Shown: positions 45,792-55,436 of the stretch, piece after piece
Numbering within the stretch: position 1 is the first letter of the stretch
How the letters are laid out: every line of letters starts with the position of its first letter
Origin: Mesaphorura yosii
Lineage: Eukaryota; Arthropoda; Collembola; Poduromorpha; Tullbergiidae
Assembly: GCA_009869945.1 (NCBI GenBank)
Contig: WIXG01000446.1
Coordinates: 1-55,436 of the forward strand
Direction: 5' to 3'
Length of the DNA stretch: 55,436 bases
The notes under the pieces: model-generated
Database searches by the model: none
Told to the model about the DNA's origin: nothing
Seen by the model: only the letters and a program-made list of their open reading frames with translations
Made by a program: the position numbers and the translations under genes

Positions 45792-45797
45792 TTTATT
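45792..45797 (-). terminator. Polyadenylation signal of eL21
   Basis: AATAAA on the minus strand about 58 bases after the stop. Confidence 0.7.
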
Positions 45798-45854
45798 ACT
45801 TCCTTTGCCAAAGTAAATTATAATTCTGTAACAGTCGAAAACTTATTCAATTTT

Positions 45855-46547
45855 CTACGCTACAAACTCGTACGGGAGCGGTTGGAGGAGGATCGGGTCG
45901 TTCTTCTTCGTCCTCACCACGCGAGCATCGCGGGGCTGCTTCGGCTACAGGAAAGAAAAGAAAATTATATTTAAAAAATGCCGACTTCCAAAATAGAACC
46001 CAAATTAGGCTAATAAATTATGATTTTATTGGTTACCTGTCTCTTGCAGACGACTCGGATTCCCTTCGCCTTGGCCTCCAGCTTGAGTTTCTCGTTGTCC
46101 TTAACACGGTCCAAAAAGTCCTGTCGACACTTTGAGTGCTGCACGTGCTCAACTCGAATGTTGATCCTGCAATTAAATTAATTATAATTAAATGTATGGC
46201 CAATCAATCAACTAAGTAAGGACAAAAGGAGAATGTACTTATGGACTGATGTAAAATTGTAATTAGAAATTAGGCTTGGCTTGCCTTTTTGGGAGGATTT
46301 TGCCGCGGACGCGTTTGTTGACGATGACTCCGAGGGCTCTCGGGGTGACGTTGTAGACGCGGCCCGTCTTTCCGTGGTAGTACTTGTAGGGCATCCCCTT
46401 GTGGACCGCCCCATTCCCTTTGATGTCGACAATATCCCCCACGCGGTAGACCTTCATATAGGTGCCGAGGGGGATGACGCCCTTCTTCTTGAAGCGCCTC
46501 GAGAAGAGGTCCCTCGTCGACCGACGGTAGCCCTTACTGTTAGTCAT
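45855..46547 (-). CDS. RpL21: 60S ribosomal protein L21 (eL21)
   Basis: The coding exons are 46547-46285, 46166-46037 and 45944-45855; 160 residues, the usual length. It starts [17 protein letters not shown] and includes [15 protein letters not shown] [29 protein letters not shown] and a C-terminal PLPYEFVA, all typical. A leader intron (46550-46733) places the ATG two bases after an acceptor, as in many ribosomal protein genes. The first coding intron has a GC donor: AAAAG|GCAAGC joins to GATCAAC to give the invariant KRIN; no GT nearby preserves the frame. It is a structural protein of the large ribosomal subunit. Confidence 0.97.
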
Positions 46548-46739
46548 CTCTGCAACAAAAACACAAGTCAACTAAATTAATGAGTTAGAATAAGAGCCTG
46601 GGTAAATTCAACCCGGCATGTCACCGGCACAGCAATATTTTTATGAACTCCAGCAGAGGCCGGGTGGTTTGTTCTCCATTAAATGGGGAAGCGGTCAGCA
46701 ATTAAATGTGGGGTGAGACTTACTTGATGTGGATACAAT

Positions 46740-47515
46740 TCGCCTTAAGTGATCTGATTAATTGCCCAAGATCCTCGGGTGTCCACTGCAGCCGAGTGCA
46801 GGAGTGGTGAATGCTCGAACACGCTGCTCACTCTCGCCTGAGTCGTATGCTGTCTTTCGCCGTATGTTCTCTGCTCTGCTCTGCTTTGCTATAACCGCAC
46901 TGCTTTCCTGCTCAGCACTGCTTTACTGCTCCTGTACTCTTTCACCAAATGGCGGACGGTCTCGCATCGCCCTGCTACATTCCCCAGCACCCATGCAGAG
47001 CACGTAATGTACAGGCTGCGTGGCGAGGAAATGTGGCAAGTTTTTGGTTTTTCTTCCTTGGCCGAGTCTCGAACCCGTCTTTTTCGCCTGCGAGATGGCC
47101 CAGCCTGCCTCGCTCAAGCGACAACCCGTTTGACAAGTGAGACAACTCGAGAGAGCGAGCGATAAACCGCAATTTTTATTTTGCAAAGCTCCAGCCGAGG
47201 CGCAAAAGCATTAAAATGCGACCACCGTCGAGGTCTTTCAAATCTTTCTTTTGTGTTGACTGCTGACTCGCTTTATTGTGAGTCTGAGCCGCCAAAGAGT
47301 GCCGAAGGACACGTACAGTGCGATGACGTACACGCAGGCGCCTTCATTTTGAGGCTGACTTGGCGAACTGGTCACTCTTCAACTGCCTGTGACTCCGCTC
47401 GGCGCTCCGTCGTCGAGTGTCCAAGCAACCCTCAACCACGAACGCCTCTGAGAGTGGGCCTGGAAGGCTGCAGCTGCTCCTCCCCCTCAAGAAACTCTTC
47501 TCCAAAGCGCCAGGA
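46740..47515. other. Divergent promoter region between eL21 and USP46/12
   Basis: Head-to-head spacing of under 800 bases suggests shared promoter DNA. A TGCTC-rich run lies around 46860-46930. The frame before the USP ATG is open without an upstream ATG signal I trust. Confidence 0.5.
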
Positions 47516-50500
47516 ATGGTAATCCCTTCATTTCTCCTATCTAAATACTAAAGCATTCCTTATCAGCTGCTGTCAGTGATCAAAAATGCTTTTTCTGTAG
47601 GGAACGAACGCGTCACAGCTCGAGAAGGAAATTGGCCTGGAGTTCCCCTCCAACGAGCGGTTCTTCGGCCTCGCAAATGTAAGCCAGGCAATTAATTAAT
47701 TAGCTTAGGATCGAGTTGATTTGGTTTTCTTGTTTTCCTTCAGTTTGGGAACACGTGCTACAGCAATTCGGTGCTGCAGGCGCTGTACTTCTGCAAGCCG
47801 TTCCGCGAGAAGGTGCTGGAGTACAAGGCAAAAAACAAACGGCCGAAAGAGACGCTGCTCTCCTGCCTGGCCGACCTCTTCTACACCATCACGACCCAGA
47901 AGAAGAAGGTCGGCTCCATCGCACCAAAGAAATTCATTGCCAGACTACGCAAAGAAAAAGGTAACAAAATTCACTAAACCTTAGGCCTAGTTTAATTTAT
48001 TTGTTCGAGGTGAGGCTAAATTTCCATTTTATGATTGCAGAGGAATTCGACAACTACCTGCAGCAGGACGCCCACGAGTTTCTTAATTTCCTTATCAACC
48101 GCATTAACGAAATCATTTTAGGTAAGTCACCTACAATTTACTCGTAATATTCGTAGGCCGTTCTTCCTTTTTATTTCCCCTTCCTTTCCTGGGGTTCTCT
48201 CCTATTTGAAACCAGCGTAGGTCGGTTTTGCTCGTCGTAGAACGTTCTTATCGGTTCGGCTTGTTTCTTCGGAGTCAAGGTCTGACCCTTGGATACAGAT
48301 ATTATAAAGTTTAAGGCTTGACATCACTTATAAAAAAGACTATTATTTTGTTGGCACCAGAGTCACCGCTCCAATGTAACCAACCATTAATCACCACCAT
48401 AAAATGTTCCCAGTTAGGGCGTTGAAGCGAGTCTGACAACGATGGCATAAGTCATTCGTTAATGAGCTGCGCCTTGAAACTGTGTCACTGGCCCACGTCA
48501 AAGAGTCCGATTGTCTGGCTGGTGGACAAAAGTCGAATCAAAGGAGACTCCGAGCAGTGGCTCCAGTTCTTATTGCAATAATGACCATGTGACCATGGCT
48601 TTGCTAGTAATTAGCAATCACTCAGGCCATTCCTAGTGATATCCTGCCCTTTCCAACTTGAACACGTGTCTTCTTGCCCACTGATGACCTTGCCACTTGT
48701 CAGTTGGCCGAACAATGGCTGGGCTTTCTCTTTGACCAGACCGGCTATTTTTCCTATTTTATTAAGAGGAATTACGTGGCATGTTGACCTTGTGCTCGTT
48801 GCTCATGTCTGGTATCTTTGTTTTTGTAGCCGAGCGGCAGGCTGTGACTGCGAAGGGGAGCAAATCTGCGGGTTCGAGCGTCGGGGGTGCAGGTGGTGGT
48901 GACTTTGAGGGTGGGCGGGGCGGTGAACCGACGTGGGTGCACGAGATTTTCCAGGGGATTCTGACGAGCGAGACGCGTTGTCTGAACTGCGAGATGGTGA
49001 GCAGCAAGGACGAGGACTTTCTCGACCTGCAGGTTGACATTGACCAGAACACGAGCATCACGCACTGCCTCCGCTGCTTTTCCAACACGGAGATGCTGTC
49101 TGGGGACAACAAGTTCAAGTGCGACAACTGCTGCAGTTATCAGGAGGCCCAGAAGCGGATGCGCGTCAAGAAACTCCCCGTCATCCTCGCCCTCCACCTC
49201 AAACGCTTCAAGTACGTCGAGCAGTACTCCAGACACATCAAAGTCTCACACCGCGTCGTCTTCCCCCTCGAACTCAGACTCTTCAACACGGTAACAACAA
49301 AATTATGCATATTAATTTAATTAATTCGATTTATTTACTAATTGAGTGTCTTTTCTGTAGTCTGATGACGCGGTGAACCCCGACCGGCTGTACGACCTGG
49401 TGGCTGTGGTGGTGCACTGCGGGAGCGGGCCCAACCGTGGCCACTACATCAGCATCGTCAAGAGCCACGGCTTCTGGCTCCTCTTTGACGACGACATGGT
49501 CGACGTAAGTTAAATACACACCACAAAGACACAATCCAGGCATGCAAGTAGCGTGGTAGTGCTGTGTAACAGCAGCTGGGCACTGAGTTGGCAAGGGAGC
49601 GTATGGGCTTGGGTTTTGGCCGGGGAAGCCCCCTCACCCCAATTCGGTCTGGAAACAAGCAGTCAGACCTGCCCGAGCAGGAAATCATGAGTCAGGGGGC
49701 GAAGGAATGGAAGTGACTGTCATTCAATGGGTTCTTTAGGCAGAATTCAGTTTGCACGGACGAGGCTGGTCTCGGATGCTGAAAGACCGTGTTTGTGAGC
49801 CCAATTGGGCCAAGTAGGAAACAATTGGCGTCTAAATTGAGTCAAATTGGCCGGGGGAATTTAATTTATTCAAACTCGACCAGACTTAACACGAACCCGC
49901 GCATCCACGCTTCATAACGACACACTGCCCAGCATAGAGCATATGCACTGCAGCAGGGCCGCGGAGATCTCCCTGGAAATTGTGGTCAGGGGGCTGAGTC
50001 ATTGGGGCATTCTGACTGGAGGAACCCTCCCACTCGCATGTTACCATTTCCCAACCGATTTTCCAACTTTGGATACTGAAAAGCTGATCTTTTGGGGAAA
50101 CGCACAGGGCCGTGTGGATTTCTATTGGTGCCATGCCGAAGTATGTTAGCCAGCTTCTGGATGCTGGGGTTTGTGAGCCGGTGCTAATTCAGGACAAATG
50201 CGAGTCGGGTTGAAGTGCTCGGTATGTTGCGGGCCGGGTACTTTGCATTTGGCTGTTGAGCCCTGAGAACTGGGACTGGGGCCTGAGAACGGTTTTTGCA
50301 CATGCAGCATGTAGCTCAAATGGGCATTGCAGAGTTGAGTGTCTGTATGTCAAAGCAAAACATCCAGACCTCATAACTGGAAAAAAGGGACTTCGAGTCC
50401 CTGAAACGAAACGACTTGTCGTGTCCACCCAAATTAAGTGCGAAATCGACACGATTCCTTCTTCCAATTGTAAGTTAGCAGTTCTAAAGTGCCTCATTCA

Positions 50501-50790
50501 TTCGTGCATGCCTATGCATCATTCACACAAATGCAGTAGGCCTCGGAAGACTCTGTCAGGCGCTTGGCCATTTGCTCTCATTCTCCCGCATCTTGCATGT
50601 CTTGCTGGCCTCCAGCTATGGTTTAAATGGTTTTGTGGTTGGACTGCTAATTGATCGCTCCTCTCGTTCTCTTTTGTTTCAGAAAATCGACGCGTCTGCG
50701 ATCGAGGACTTTTACGGGCTAACGTCGACGGTGCAGAAGTCGTCCGAGACGGGCTACATTCTCTTCTACCAGTCCAAGGACTGCCAATGA
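47516..50790 (+). CDS. USP46: Ubiquitin carboxyl-terminal hydrolase 46/12
   Basis: There are seven coding exons: 47516-47518, 47601-47678, 47744-47960, 48041-48121, 48830-49290, 49361-49504 and 50683-50790; 363 residues against 366-370 in vertebrates. The first coding exon ends right after the ATG, so its coding part is one codon, giving [13 protein letters not shown], which matches vertebrate USP46 at its internal MGTNAS. Catalytic residues are Cys32 in [10 protein letters not shown], His308 in GPNRGHYIS and Asp324 in LLFDDD; the fingers zinc site has CLNC and CDNC. The protein acts with WD-repeat partners (WDR48/WDR20) to remove ubiquitin from receptors and histones. Long introns at 48122-48829 and 49505-50682 hold nothing recognisable. 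Confidence 0.96.
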
Positions 50791-51558
50791 GCCTCCTTCA
50801 CATCGACGGATTCTCCAGGCTACCAGTCTTCAAGCTTGAGGACTAAACCGATGGATTCTTCAGACCACCCGGGAGTCGACGGACTCTCACTTCATGAGCT
50901 TCGACACCGAAATGGACACGTTGGCGGATTTCGTCTCTTTGTACTCGACGACCTTCGAGATCGTTACCAGCAATAATTTGGCACAACCGACCCAAATTGT
51001 AGCCACGAAACGCCGCCCCGCAACTTGAAAGGCGACTGGACGACGCGAACTCGGACACGGACACTTTCACGTTGAGTATTTGTATTTTGTCTGTGATATT
51101 TGTATTTCCCGACTCCTCCGCGATTCACGGCAGAATTCCTTATCGTTACGTAAAAACGGGGCTTTGGCCCAAGACATAAAAAATTAATTACCTTCTTTTA
51201 ACGCACCTCCATTAAATTTAAATTATTCCTGTACGTTATTGCATTACGTGATAGACTAGAATCAAAGATGCTGAGTATTTATGCGCCCTTACACGAATTG
51301 TTACACGTTAAACCTCCAAAGATTTATCAACAATTATAATTATGACTATGATATATGATCGCTTAGTCTAGCTTCTGATGGAATTGAACGCAAACGCTTC
51401 AGATTGCGAATAAATTAGAGTTAGAGAATTGGATGACTGATTTCATGTTTCGATTTAATTAATAAATATGCAAAAAAATAATTGCAGGATGGTGGCAATT
51501 GATTCAACGCCCATAAACAATGCTCCTAGGAATTGGGTAATTAATTAATTAATTAATT
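50791..51558. other. Intergenic region between USP46 and SPCS3
   Basis: Convergent 3' ends. AATAAA words on the plus strand occur at about 51408 and 51461. TTAA/TTAATTAA words are dense near 51540. No gene seen. Confidence 0.45.
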
Positions 51559-52260
51559 CTACATTTTTGTGGTTGTGTACTCGTCTGGGAAGGCGAAGCG
51601 GTGGCTTCCCGTCGCGACCATGTTGGGAAGGTTCCCGGCGTTCGGAATGACGTTGTACGACAGCGTCAGCGTAATGTTTTTGTTCCCCCTGCAAACGAAC
51701 AAGTCAAAATCAACGCTTAAATTAATTAAACTTGGCTCAAATTAATTAACCGCTTAGTTGGAGAGCACTTGCCTGAGTCCGTTGCCGTCATCCCAGAAGT
51801 AGTATTTGGGGCGGATATTTTTGTGGTCGAGGACGGAGTTTTCTCCGCGCTGGATGATTTTGTCCCAGACGACGACTTGATTCAGTTTGTTGGCCTCCGT
51901 CTCGTACTCGGCGGTGAGGTACAGGAAGAGCTGCTTCACGTTCCAGTTGAAGAGCGGTCGGAGGTCGGCCTTCAGGTCGAAGATCATGAAGCCCATGTCG
52001 TTCTTCTCCCGCGAGGCCGAGTAGTCGGGCACATTCCGCCTAAAAACGAAGGAATTTCCCGTAATTACTTAATTACTCGATTGCCGTCTTGCGATCATGA
52101 AGTAGGGGTTTACTCACACGACGACGGTGACGGTGTCGATGGTTGTGTTCGTGGAGTAGTCGAGGTAGACAGTCGACATGAAGCAGAAGAACGTGAGCGC
52201 CGCCAGCACACTCACCGTGTACGCAGCCAGCGCGTGGCTCCGCGTGAACGCACTGTGCAT
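51559..52260 (-). CDS. Spcs3: Signal peptidase complex subunit 3 (SPC22/23)
   Basis: The exons are 52260-52118, 52039-51773 and 51688-51559; 179 residues, the usual length. A short cytoplasmic N-terminus (MHSAFTRSHALAAYT) is followed by one membrane helix (VSVLAALTFFCFMSTVYL) and a lumenal domain with RNVPDYSASREKNDMGF, WNVKQLFLYLTAEYET, NQVVVWDKII and NITLTLSYNVIPNAG. It is an essential accessory subunit of the ER signal peptidase. The second intron has a GC donor: CTCAG|GCAAGT must join to GGGGAAC to restore the conserved GNGLRGNKN; use of the GT six bases on would break the frame. Confidence 0.96.
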
Positions 52261-52906
52261 CCTTATCAATTAATCTCGTCACTTAATTATCAAAAGTCTG
52301 TTACAAAAAGAAGGGAAACGAGTCAGAGTGAGTGAGTTTGCGAATCCTCGATTCCTTTGCAATACGGAGTGGCTGGGCGAAAGACGGAAAACAGCCGGAG
52401 AGAAGTGACTCGGCTTGAATTCTCCCTCAACGCAGCAGGCAGAGACTACGTGGACAAAACTCACGTCTCAATTCATAAACTTCTTTGTGCTGGGCATCCG
52501 TGCATTCTACGCCTCCCGTCGCGTTCACACTTTTTGCAACTGCAAATTTCAGTTCCTATATTCCATGATGCAATTCATGGCAATGGCAAGTGCTCATCAC
52601 CTAAAAATCAATCTGCGAATCAGCTCTGATGTACAGCGAAGCAGCGAAATGGGAACAGCGACCTGATTTTGCAATTGCAAAATGCTAATTTTTGAGTTTA
52701 ACGAGTCTTTCCAAGAGCATCTGGACCTGGCCAATGCTTTTAGGCTGATATCCGTCTCACGATTTTACAATAAATTTGACTCGTTCATAATTCATGTGTC
52801 GTTTGAACCAGTTTGACTAAATTTACGGCCGAGCATGCGAACTATAAAATCGTATCGTTGCGTCCACGCGAAGTTCGAATTGAGGTCGGGCGGCAGACGC
52901 TCGCGG
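52261..52906. other. Intergenic region between SPCS3 and the secreted-peptide gene
   Basis: Divergent promoters; no coding exon recognised. Confidence 0.45.
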
Positions 52907-52913
52907 TATAAAA
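52907..52913 (+). promoter_or_regulatory. TATA box of the small secreted protein gene
   Basis: TATAAAA in a GC-rich setting (GCGGTATAAAAGGCGCGC), 106 bases upstream of the ATG; a strong core promoter by eye. Confidence 0.8.
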
Positions 52914-53012
52914 GGCGCGCGATGGTAATTAAGATTCGCATTGTCAATTCCAGGTTCGAGGTTGAGTTCAGCCGTAACCAGAAAATTAGGGCCCCGCAAA
53001 TTTGAAATCAGG

Positions 53013-53300
53013 ATGAAGTGGGAGATTCTGCTGGTATTCGTCATCGTCCTGGCCTTTGGCACTGCTCACGCGTGGGCGTTGCCGATGGAAGCGTACGTTA
53101 GCGGGGAAGAAGACGACGGAATCTCTGCCATCAAAATTTCGAATCTGCTGAGTCCCTCGGAGACCGAGAAGAGGCGTCCCTCTGACGATGCCGAGCTGGG
53201 TGGGATGCCTGAGCTGAAGCTGGACGTCCGCAAAGTGTGTTTCACAAAGCTGGCGAAGCTCAACTTCTTCGGCCGGGCGTTGTGGGTGCTCACCGGATGA
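53013..53300 (+). CDS. Small secreted protein, candidate neuropeptide precursor (95 residues)
   Basis: A single exon sits between a strong TATA box and AATAAA at 53381. The N-terminus is a clear signal peptide (MKWEILLVFVIVLAFGTAHA). The propeptide is acidic, then has the dibasic/tribasic-type EKRRP and the basic end DVRKVCFTKLAKLNFF-GR-ALWVLTG. The Gly-Arg after NFF is an amidation-and-cleavage signal, and the final Gly could also be amidated. There is one cysteine only. I do not recognise a known peptide family; processing is inferred from sequence. An antimicrobial or cuticular role is possible too. Confidence 0.6.
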   Translation: MKWEILLVFVIVLAFGTAHAWALPMEAYVSGEEDDGISAIKISNLLSPSETEKRRPSDDAELGGMPELKLDVRKVCFTKLAKLNFFGRALWVLTG

Positions 53301-53380
53301 AAAACACGGCAGATACACTGGAGACGCCAATACACCAATACGTCATACGCGTAGACTAATGAATGCATGCGAAATCTGTT

Positions 53381-53386
53381 AATAAA
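53381..53386 (+). terminator. Polyadenylation signal of the small secreted protein gene
   Basis: AATAAA 80 bases after the stop codon. Confidence 0.7.
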
Positions 53387-53467
53387 TCAAAATCGGTCGA
53401 GGTTGTTTTCTGCGTCGTTTCTGAGGCCTCCGTCCTTGCACTTTCATATTTCATTGTCCGTTGTCGG

Positions 53468-53620
53468 TTGGCATTGACACTGCTCAATCGCTCCACAGGC
53501 AGAGCGCAATCGCCCCCGCTATCGCCTTGGGTCTGTGGTCGCCGAAACTTCCACTGCGAAATGTGCAGGCCGATCGGCTGAGTTGTGGTTGTGGCTGTCT
53601 GGCTTTGGCATTGACACTGC
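53468..53620. repeat. Direct repeat TTGGCATTGACACTGC
   Basis: An exact 16-mer occurs at 53468-53483 and 53605-53620, between the two secreted-protein genes. Confidence 0.7.
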
Positions 53621-53868
53621 AGATCCAATCTCCCAATCACCCAATCGCCACCGATAACACGACTCGCCTTGTGCTAGTTCGAATGCCCAACTGCCTACGC
53701 GTCTCGTCCTGTTTTGCTTGTTAGTGAAATTGAGAGGCGACATTGGCGGAGATTCGAAGCCAGATTGGCGAGTCTTTAAAATGCCTTGTGTGGCTGAGTC
53801 GGGCAGTCAGACGCCGCTTCTCCTCGCAGGACCCCCGCTCCGCTGCCGTTTCCTCTCCTTCGTGCAAG

Positions 53869-54193
53869 ATGAGCAAGTTCTCTCGCCTCTTCGTGGCTCT
53901 CGCCATGGCGCTCTCCTTCTTTGTGCTCCTCCAAACGGTAGGTTTCCAATTAAACCCCGAATGCGATTACGAGTGCGAGACCTTGATTTCTGTAGGCTGG
54001 GGCGATGCTTGACTTTGAGTGCAAGACGGACGCGCAGTGCTCCGACGACGAATTTTGCGGGGTGCTGCCAGTGCCCATCAAACACTGCCGCGACCAGACG
54101 CTGGGTTGCCGTCGCCGCCCGACCACCACCACCACAACCACAACCACCCCAAAGCCCCGCTGGGGTATGCAGTACCGCGAACTCAACGACTAA
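53869..54193 (+). CDS. Small secreted cysteine-rich protein with a threonine stretch (88 residues)
   Basis: There are two exons, 53869-53937 and 53996-54193, with a 58-base intron in phase 0. Exon 1 is a signal peptide (MSKFSRLFVALAMALSFFVL). Exon 2 has five cysteines in FEC-x5-C-x5-C-x9-C-x6-C, then a run of nine threonines and PKPRWGMQYRELND. The compact cysteine module resembles small extracellular knots (for example the cysteine-rich N-terminal half of prokineticin/astakine-like peptides), but it has an odd number of cysteines, so I do not assign a family. The Thr run may be O-glycosylated. ATTAAA at about 54255 may be the poly(A) signal. Confidence 0.6.
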
Positions 54194-54411
54194 ACAGCGC
54201 CACGGCGCAGCTCACGGCAATTTCAATATTTCTAATTTAATCTTTAACCTGTGCTATTAAAAAAGGGACAAGAAATTCTATTTGCATGATTTGTGGTATT
54301 CATTACGATACATGCCACATATATATAATCCCCATTTGCGTTGTTCTTTTCTGCTCACTTTCATTTCTTACGACTTTGTTAACCGGCAGTGGCTGTGCTC
54401 GTTCTTCTTCA

Positions 54412-54906
54412 ATGTCAACTCTTCTTCGTCGAGGTCTCAACAGCTGTTCACCACAACTTCGTAAATTCAGCATCTCCTCCCAATCATCATCAGCCGCAAC
54501 AGCAACCATGGCTCCACGTTCAAGAATCTTCTCAAGAAGCTACAACCAGTTTTTAACCTTTTTGCGTAACATCGAAGAAGGGCATGAATGCAGTTATGAG
54601 TATTTTGAAAAGGCTTGCCACTTCGCACATTGGTACGGGACCGTGATTCATTGGGCAGCATGCATTTTTGCATTGACAAGCACGTCAACTTTGATCGACA
54701 TCCACGGACCGCCAGATCGACTCAAGAAGGTGAGGTTTGCAGTTCTGGACAGCTCAGGGTATAAGCTTTCCAAAAACATGTCATTTGGGTGGGGTCGTCA
54801 TACCCTTACCTCCCAAATGGCGCTACCCCAAGTTGGGGGCTCCGCTTCTCATGGCTCCTGTAGATTTTTGGGAACAACCAGGCACTGGTCAATACTGCCA
54901 GTGTGA
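54412..54906 (+). CDS. Unrecognised protein with mitochondrial-type presequence and one membrane segment
   Basis: The start MSTLLRRGLNSCSPQLRKFS, rich in Arg, Ser and Leu without acids, is a typical mitochondrial presequence. It is followed by YNQFLTFLRNIEEGHE and a hydrophobic stretch (WYGTVIHWAACIFALTSTST), as in a small inner-membrane respiratory-chain subunit. A donor (AAG|GTGAGG at 54730) may splice to an acceptor at 54831, continuing as LGAPLLMAPVDFWEQPG and ending at 54949; unspliced, the frame ends at 54906. I cannot name the family. The second half lacks familiar motifs, so a decayed copy is possible. Confidence 0.4.
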   Translation: MSTLLRRGLNSCSPQLRKFSISSQSSSAATATMAPRSRIFSRSYNQFLTFLRNIEEGHECSYEYFEKACHFAHWYGTVIHWAACIFALTSTSTLIDIHGPPDRLKKVRFAVLDSSGYKLSKNMSFGWGRHTLTSQMALPQVGGSASHGSCRFLGTTRHWSILPV

Positions 54907-55070
54907 CAAGCCCCAGGCTGCGCTTTTGCAGGAGATTAGAGAAATTTAATCCAAAATTTGCCAATCAATTTAACTCTAGAATTTTTCTAAGTCCTAGATC
55001 CTCGGGAATTTATGGAGGGTTTTTTGTACGTTTTTTCTCCATAAGTTTTAACTACAATTACCATTTTGAG

Positions 55071-55193
55071 ACTCGAGTTTTCGTTCTGATTGCAATTGCC
55101 GTGACTCGTGTAAGTTTCGCGTGCGGACGCCAGTTCGGGTACGAATACGAAGGACCGCCACGACCTTGGCATGGACACGGACACGGATTGTAT
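55071..55193 (+). CDS. Partial gene: secreted His/Gly-rich peptide exon
   Basis: An exon candidate between an acceptor (TTTTGAG|ACT) and a good donor (TAT|GTAAGT) encodes a hydrophobic leader (VFVLIAIAVTRVSFA) then CGRQFGYEYEGPPRPWHGHGHGLY. The start codon would be in an upstream exon and later exons lie in or beyond the last 240 bases of the window. The HGHGHG run could bind metal or belong to a cuticle or antimicrobial peptide; no family is assigned. Confidence 0.4.
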
Positions 55194-55436
55194 GTAAGTA
55201 CAATTAAGTGATGTAATTAGCACATCGTAATGTGCTTATGCATTCGCAATTCTCTGTCTTTCGGTCTGTCTGTGTGTCACGGTTTATTTTTTAAACATAA
55301 TTGGACACTGCTCCATGAATTCAGATGAAAAGGTGTTGAATGTGGGGCGTATCGCTGCTCAATAGATGCGAGCGGTGACAGCACTTACGAAGCATGAGAT
55401 AAAACGGTAAAATCAGAGACAGTAGAGTTGAATTTG

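Noticed and set aside
49505..50682. Possible nested gene in the long USP46 intron
   Set aside because: Several short open frames exist on both strands but none has a start context, motif or splice pair that convinced me.
1..55436. CRISPR arrays, bacterial operons, tRNA or rRNA genes
   Set aside because: I saw no spaced direct-repeat array, no Shine-Dalgarno-linked gene runs and no tRNA cloverleaf or rRNA core sequence; the window is plainly animal nuclear DNA.

Overview
This window is nuclear DNA from a multicellular animal. Almost every gene is split by GT-AG introns, many only 60-100 bases long, and several carry recognisable TATA boxes and AATAAA signals. The set of families (Dpp/BMP2-4, GILT, DOCK RacGEF, DENND1, USP12/46, signal peptidase subunit 3, B-type cyclin, ribosomal protein eL21, neprilysin, a farnesoic-acid-O-methyltransferase-type domain, a CYP2-clan P450 and a seven-helix chemoreceptor-like protein) fits an arthropod, probably a crustacean or basal hexapod such as a springtail. 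I cannot place it more precisely from sequence alone. The exon models below were built by hand from splice-site consensus, reading-phase continuity and family conservation; each multi-exon model except the methyltransferase-domain gene (see its entry) sums to an intact frame.

Layout. 0.4-2.8 kb: secreted subtilisin-type protease (-). 3.7-6.0 kb: DENND1/connecdenn (+), tail to tail with GILT (-, 6.1-7.0 kb), which has a possible alternative membrane-anchor first exon at 7.3-7.7 kb. 8.3-9.6 kb: decapentaplegic (-). 10.7-11.4 kb: unrecognised three-exon gene (-). 12.0-21.2 kb: a block with lower GC at third codon positions, holding a degenerate isoprenyl-diphosphate-synthase-like gene (-), a complete nine-exon P450 (+), a decayed Helitron (-) and a partly broken methyltransferase-domain gene (-). 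22.3-26.2 kb: M13 neprilysin-like peptidase (+). 26.5-34.3 kb: ten-exon DOCK gene (-). 36.8-38.0 kb: intronless receptor-like gene (+). 38.8-40.4 kb: two small open frames with N-myristoylation-type starts (-). 41.5-44.8 kb: cyclin B (-). 45.9-46.5 kb: eL21 (-). 47.5-50.8 kb: USP46/12 (+). 51.6-52.3 kb: SPCS3 (-). 53.0-55.2 kb: small secreted or orphan proteins (+), the last one cut by the window edge.

The genes are mostly unrelated housekeeping and developmental genes with no operon-like logic. The one arrangement suggesting shared function is the prenyl-synthase-like / P450 / FAMeT-domain trio around a Helitron, whose families recall juvenoid (methyl farnesoate) metabolism. However, the synthase lacks its catalytic aspartates and the FAMeT-domain gene carries two lesions, so it may be a decaying or repurposed set. 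A second regional signal is four GC-AG introns among about 49 inferred introns, two of them fixed by highly conserved proteins.
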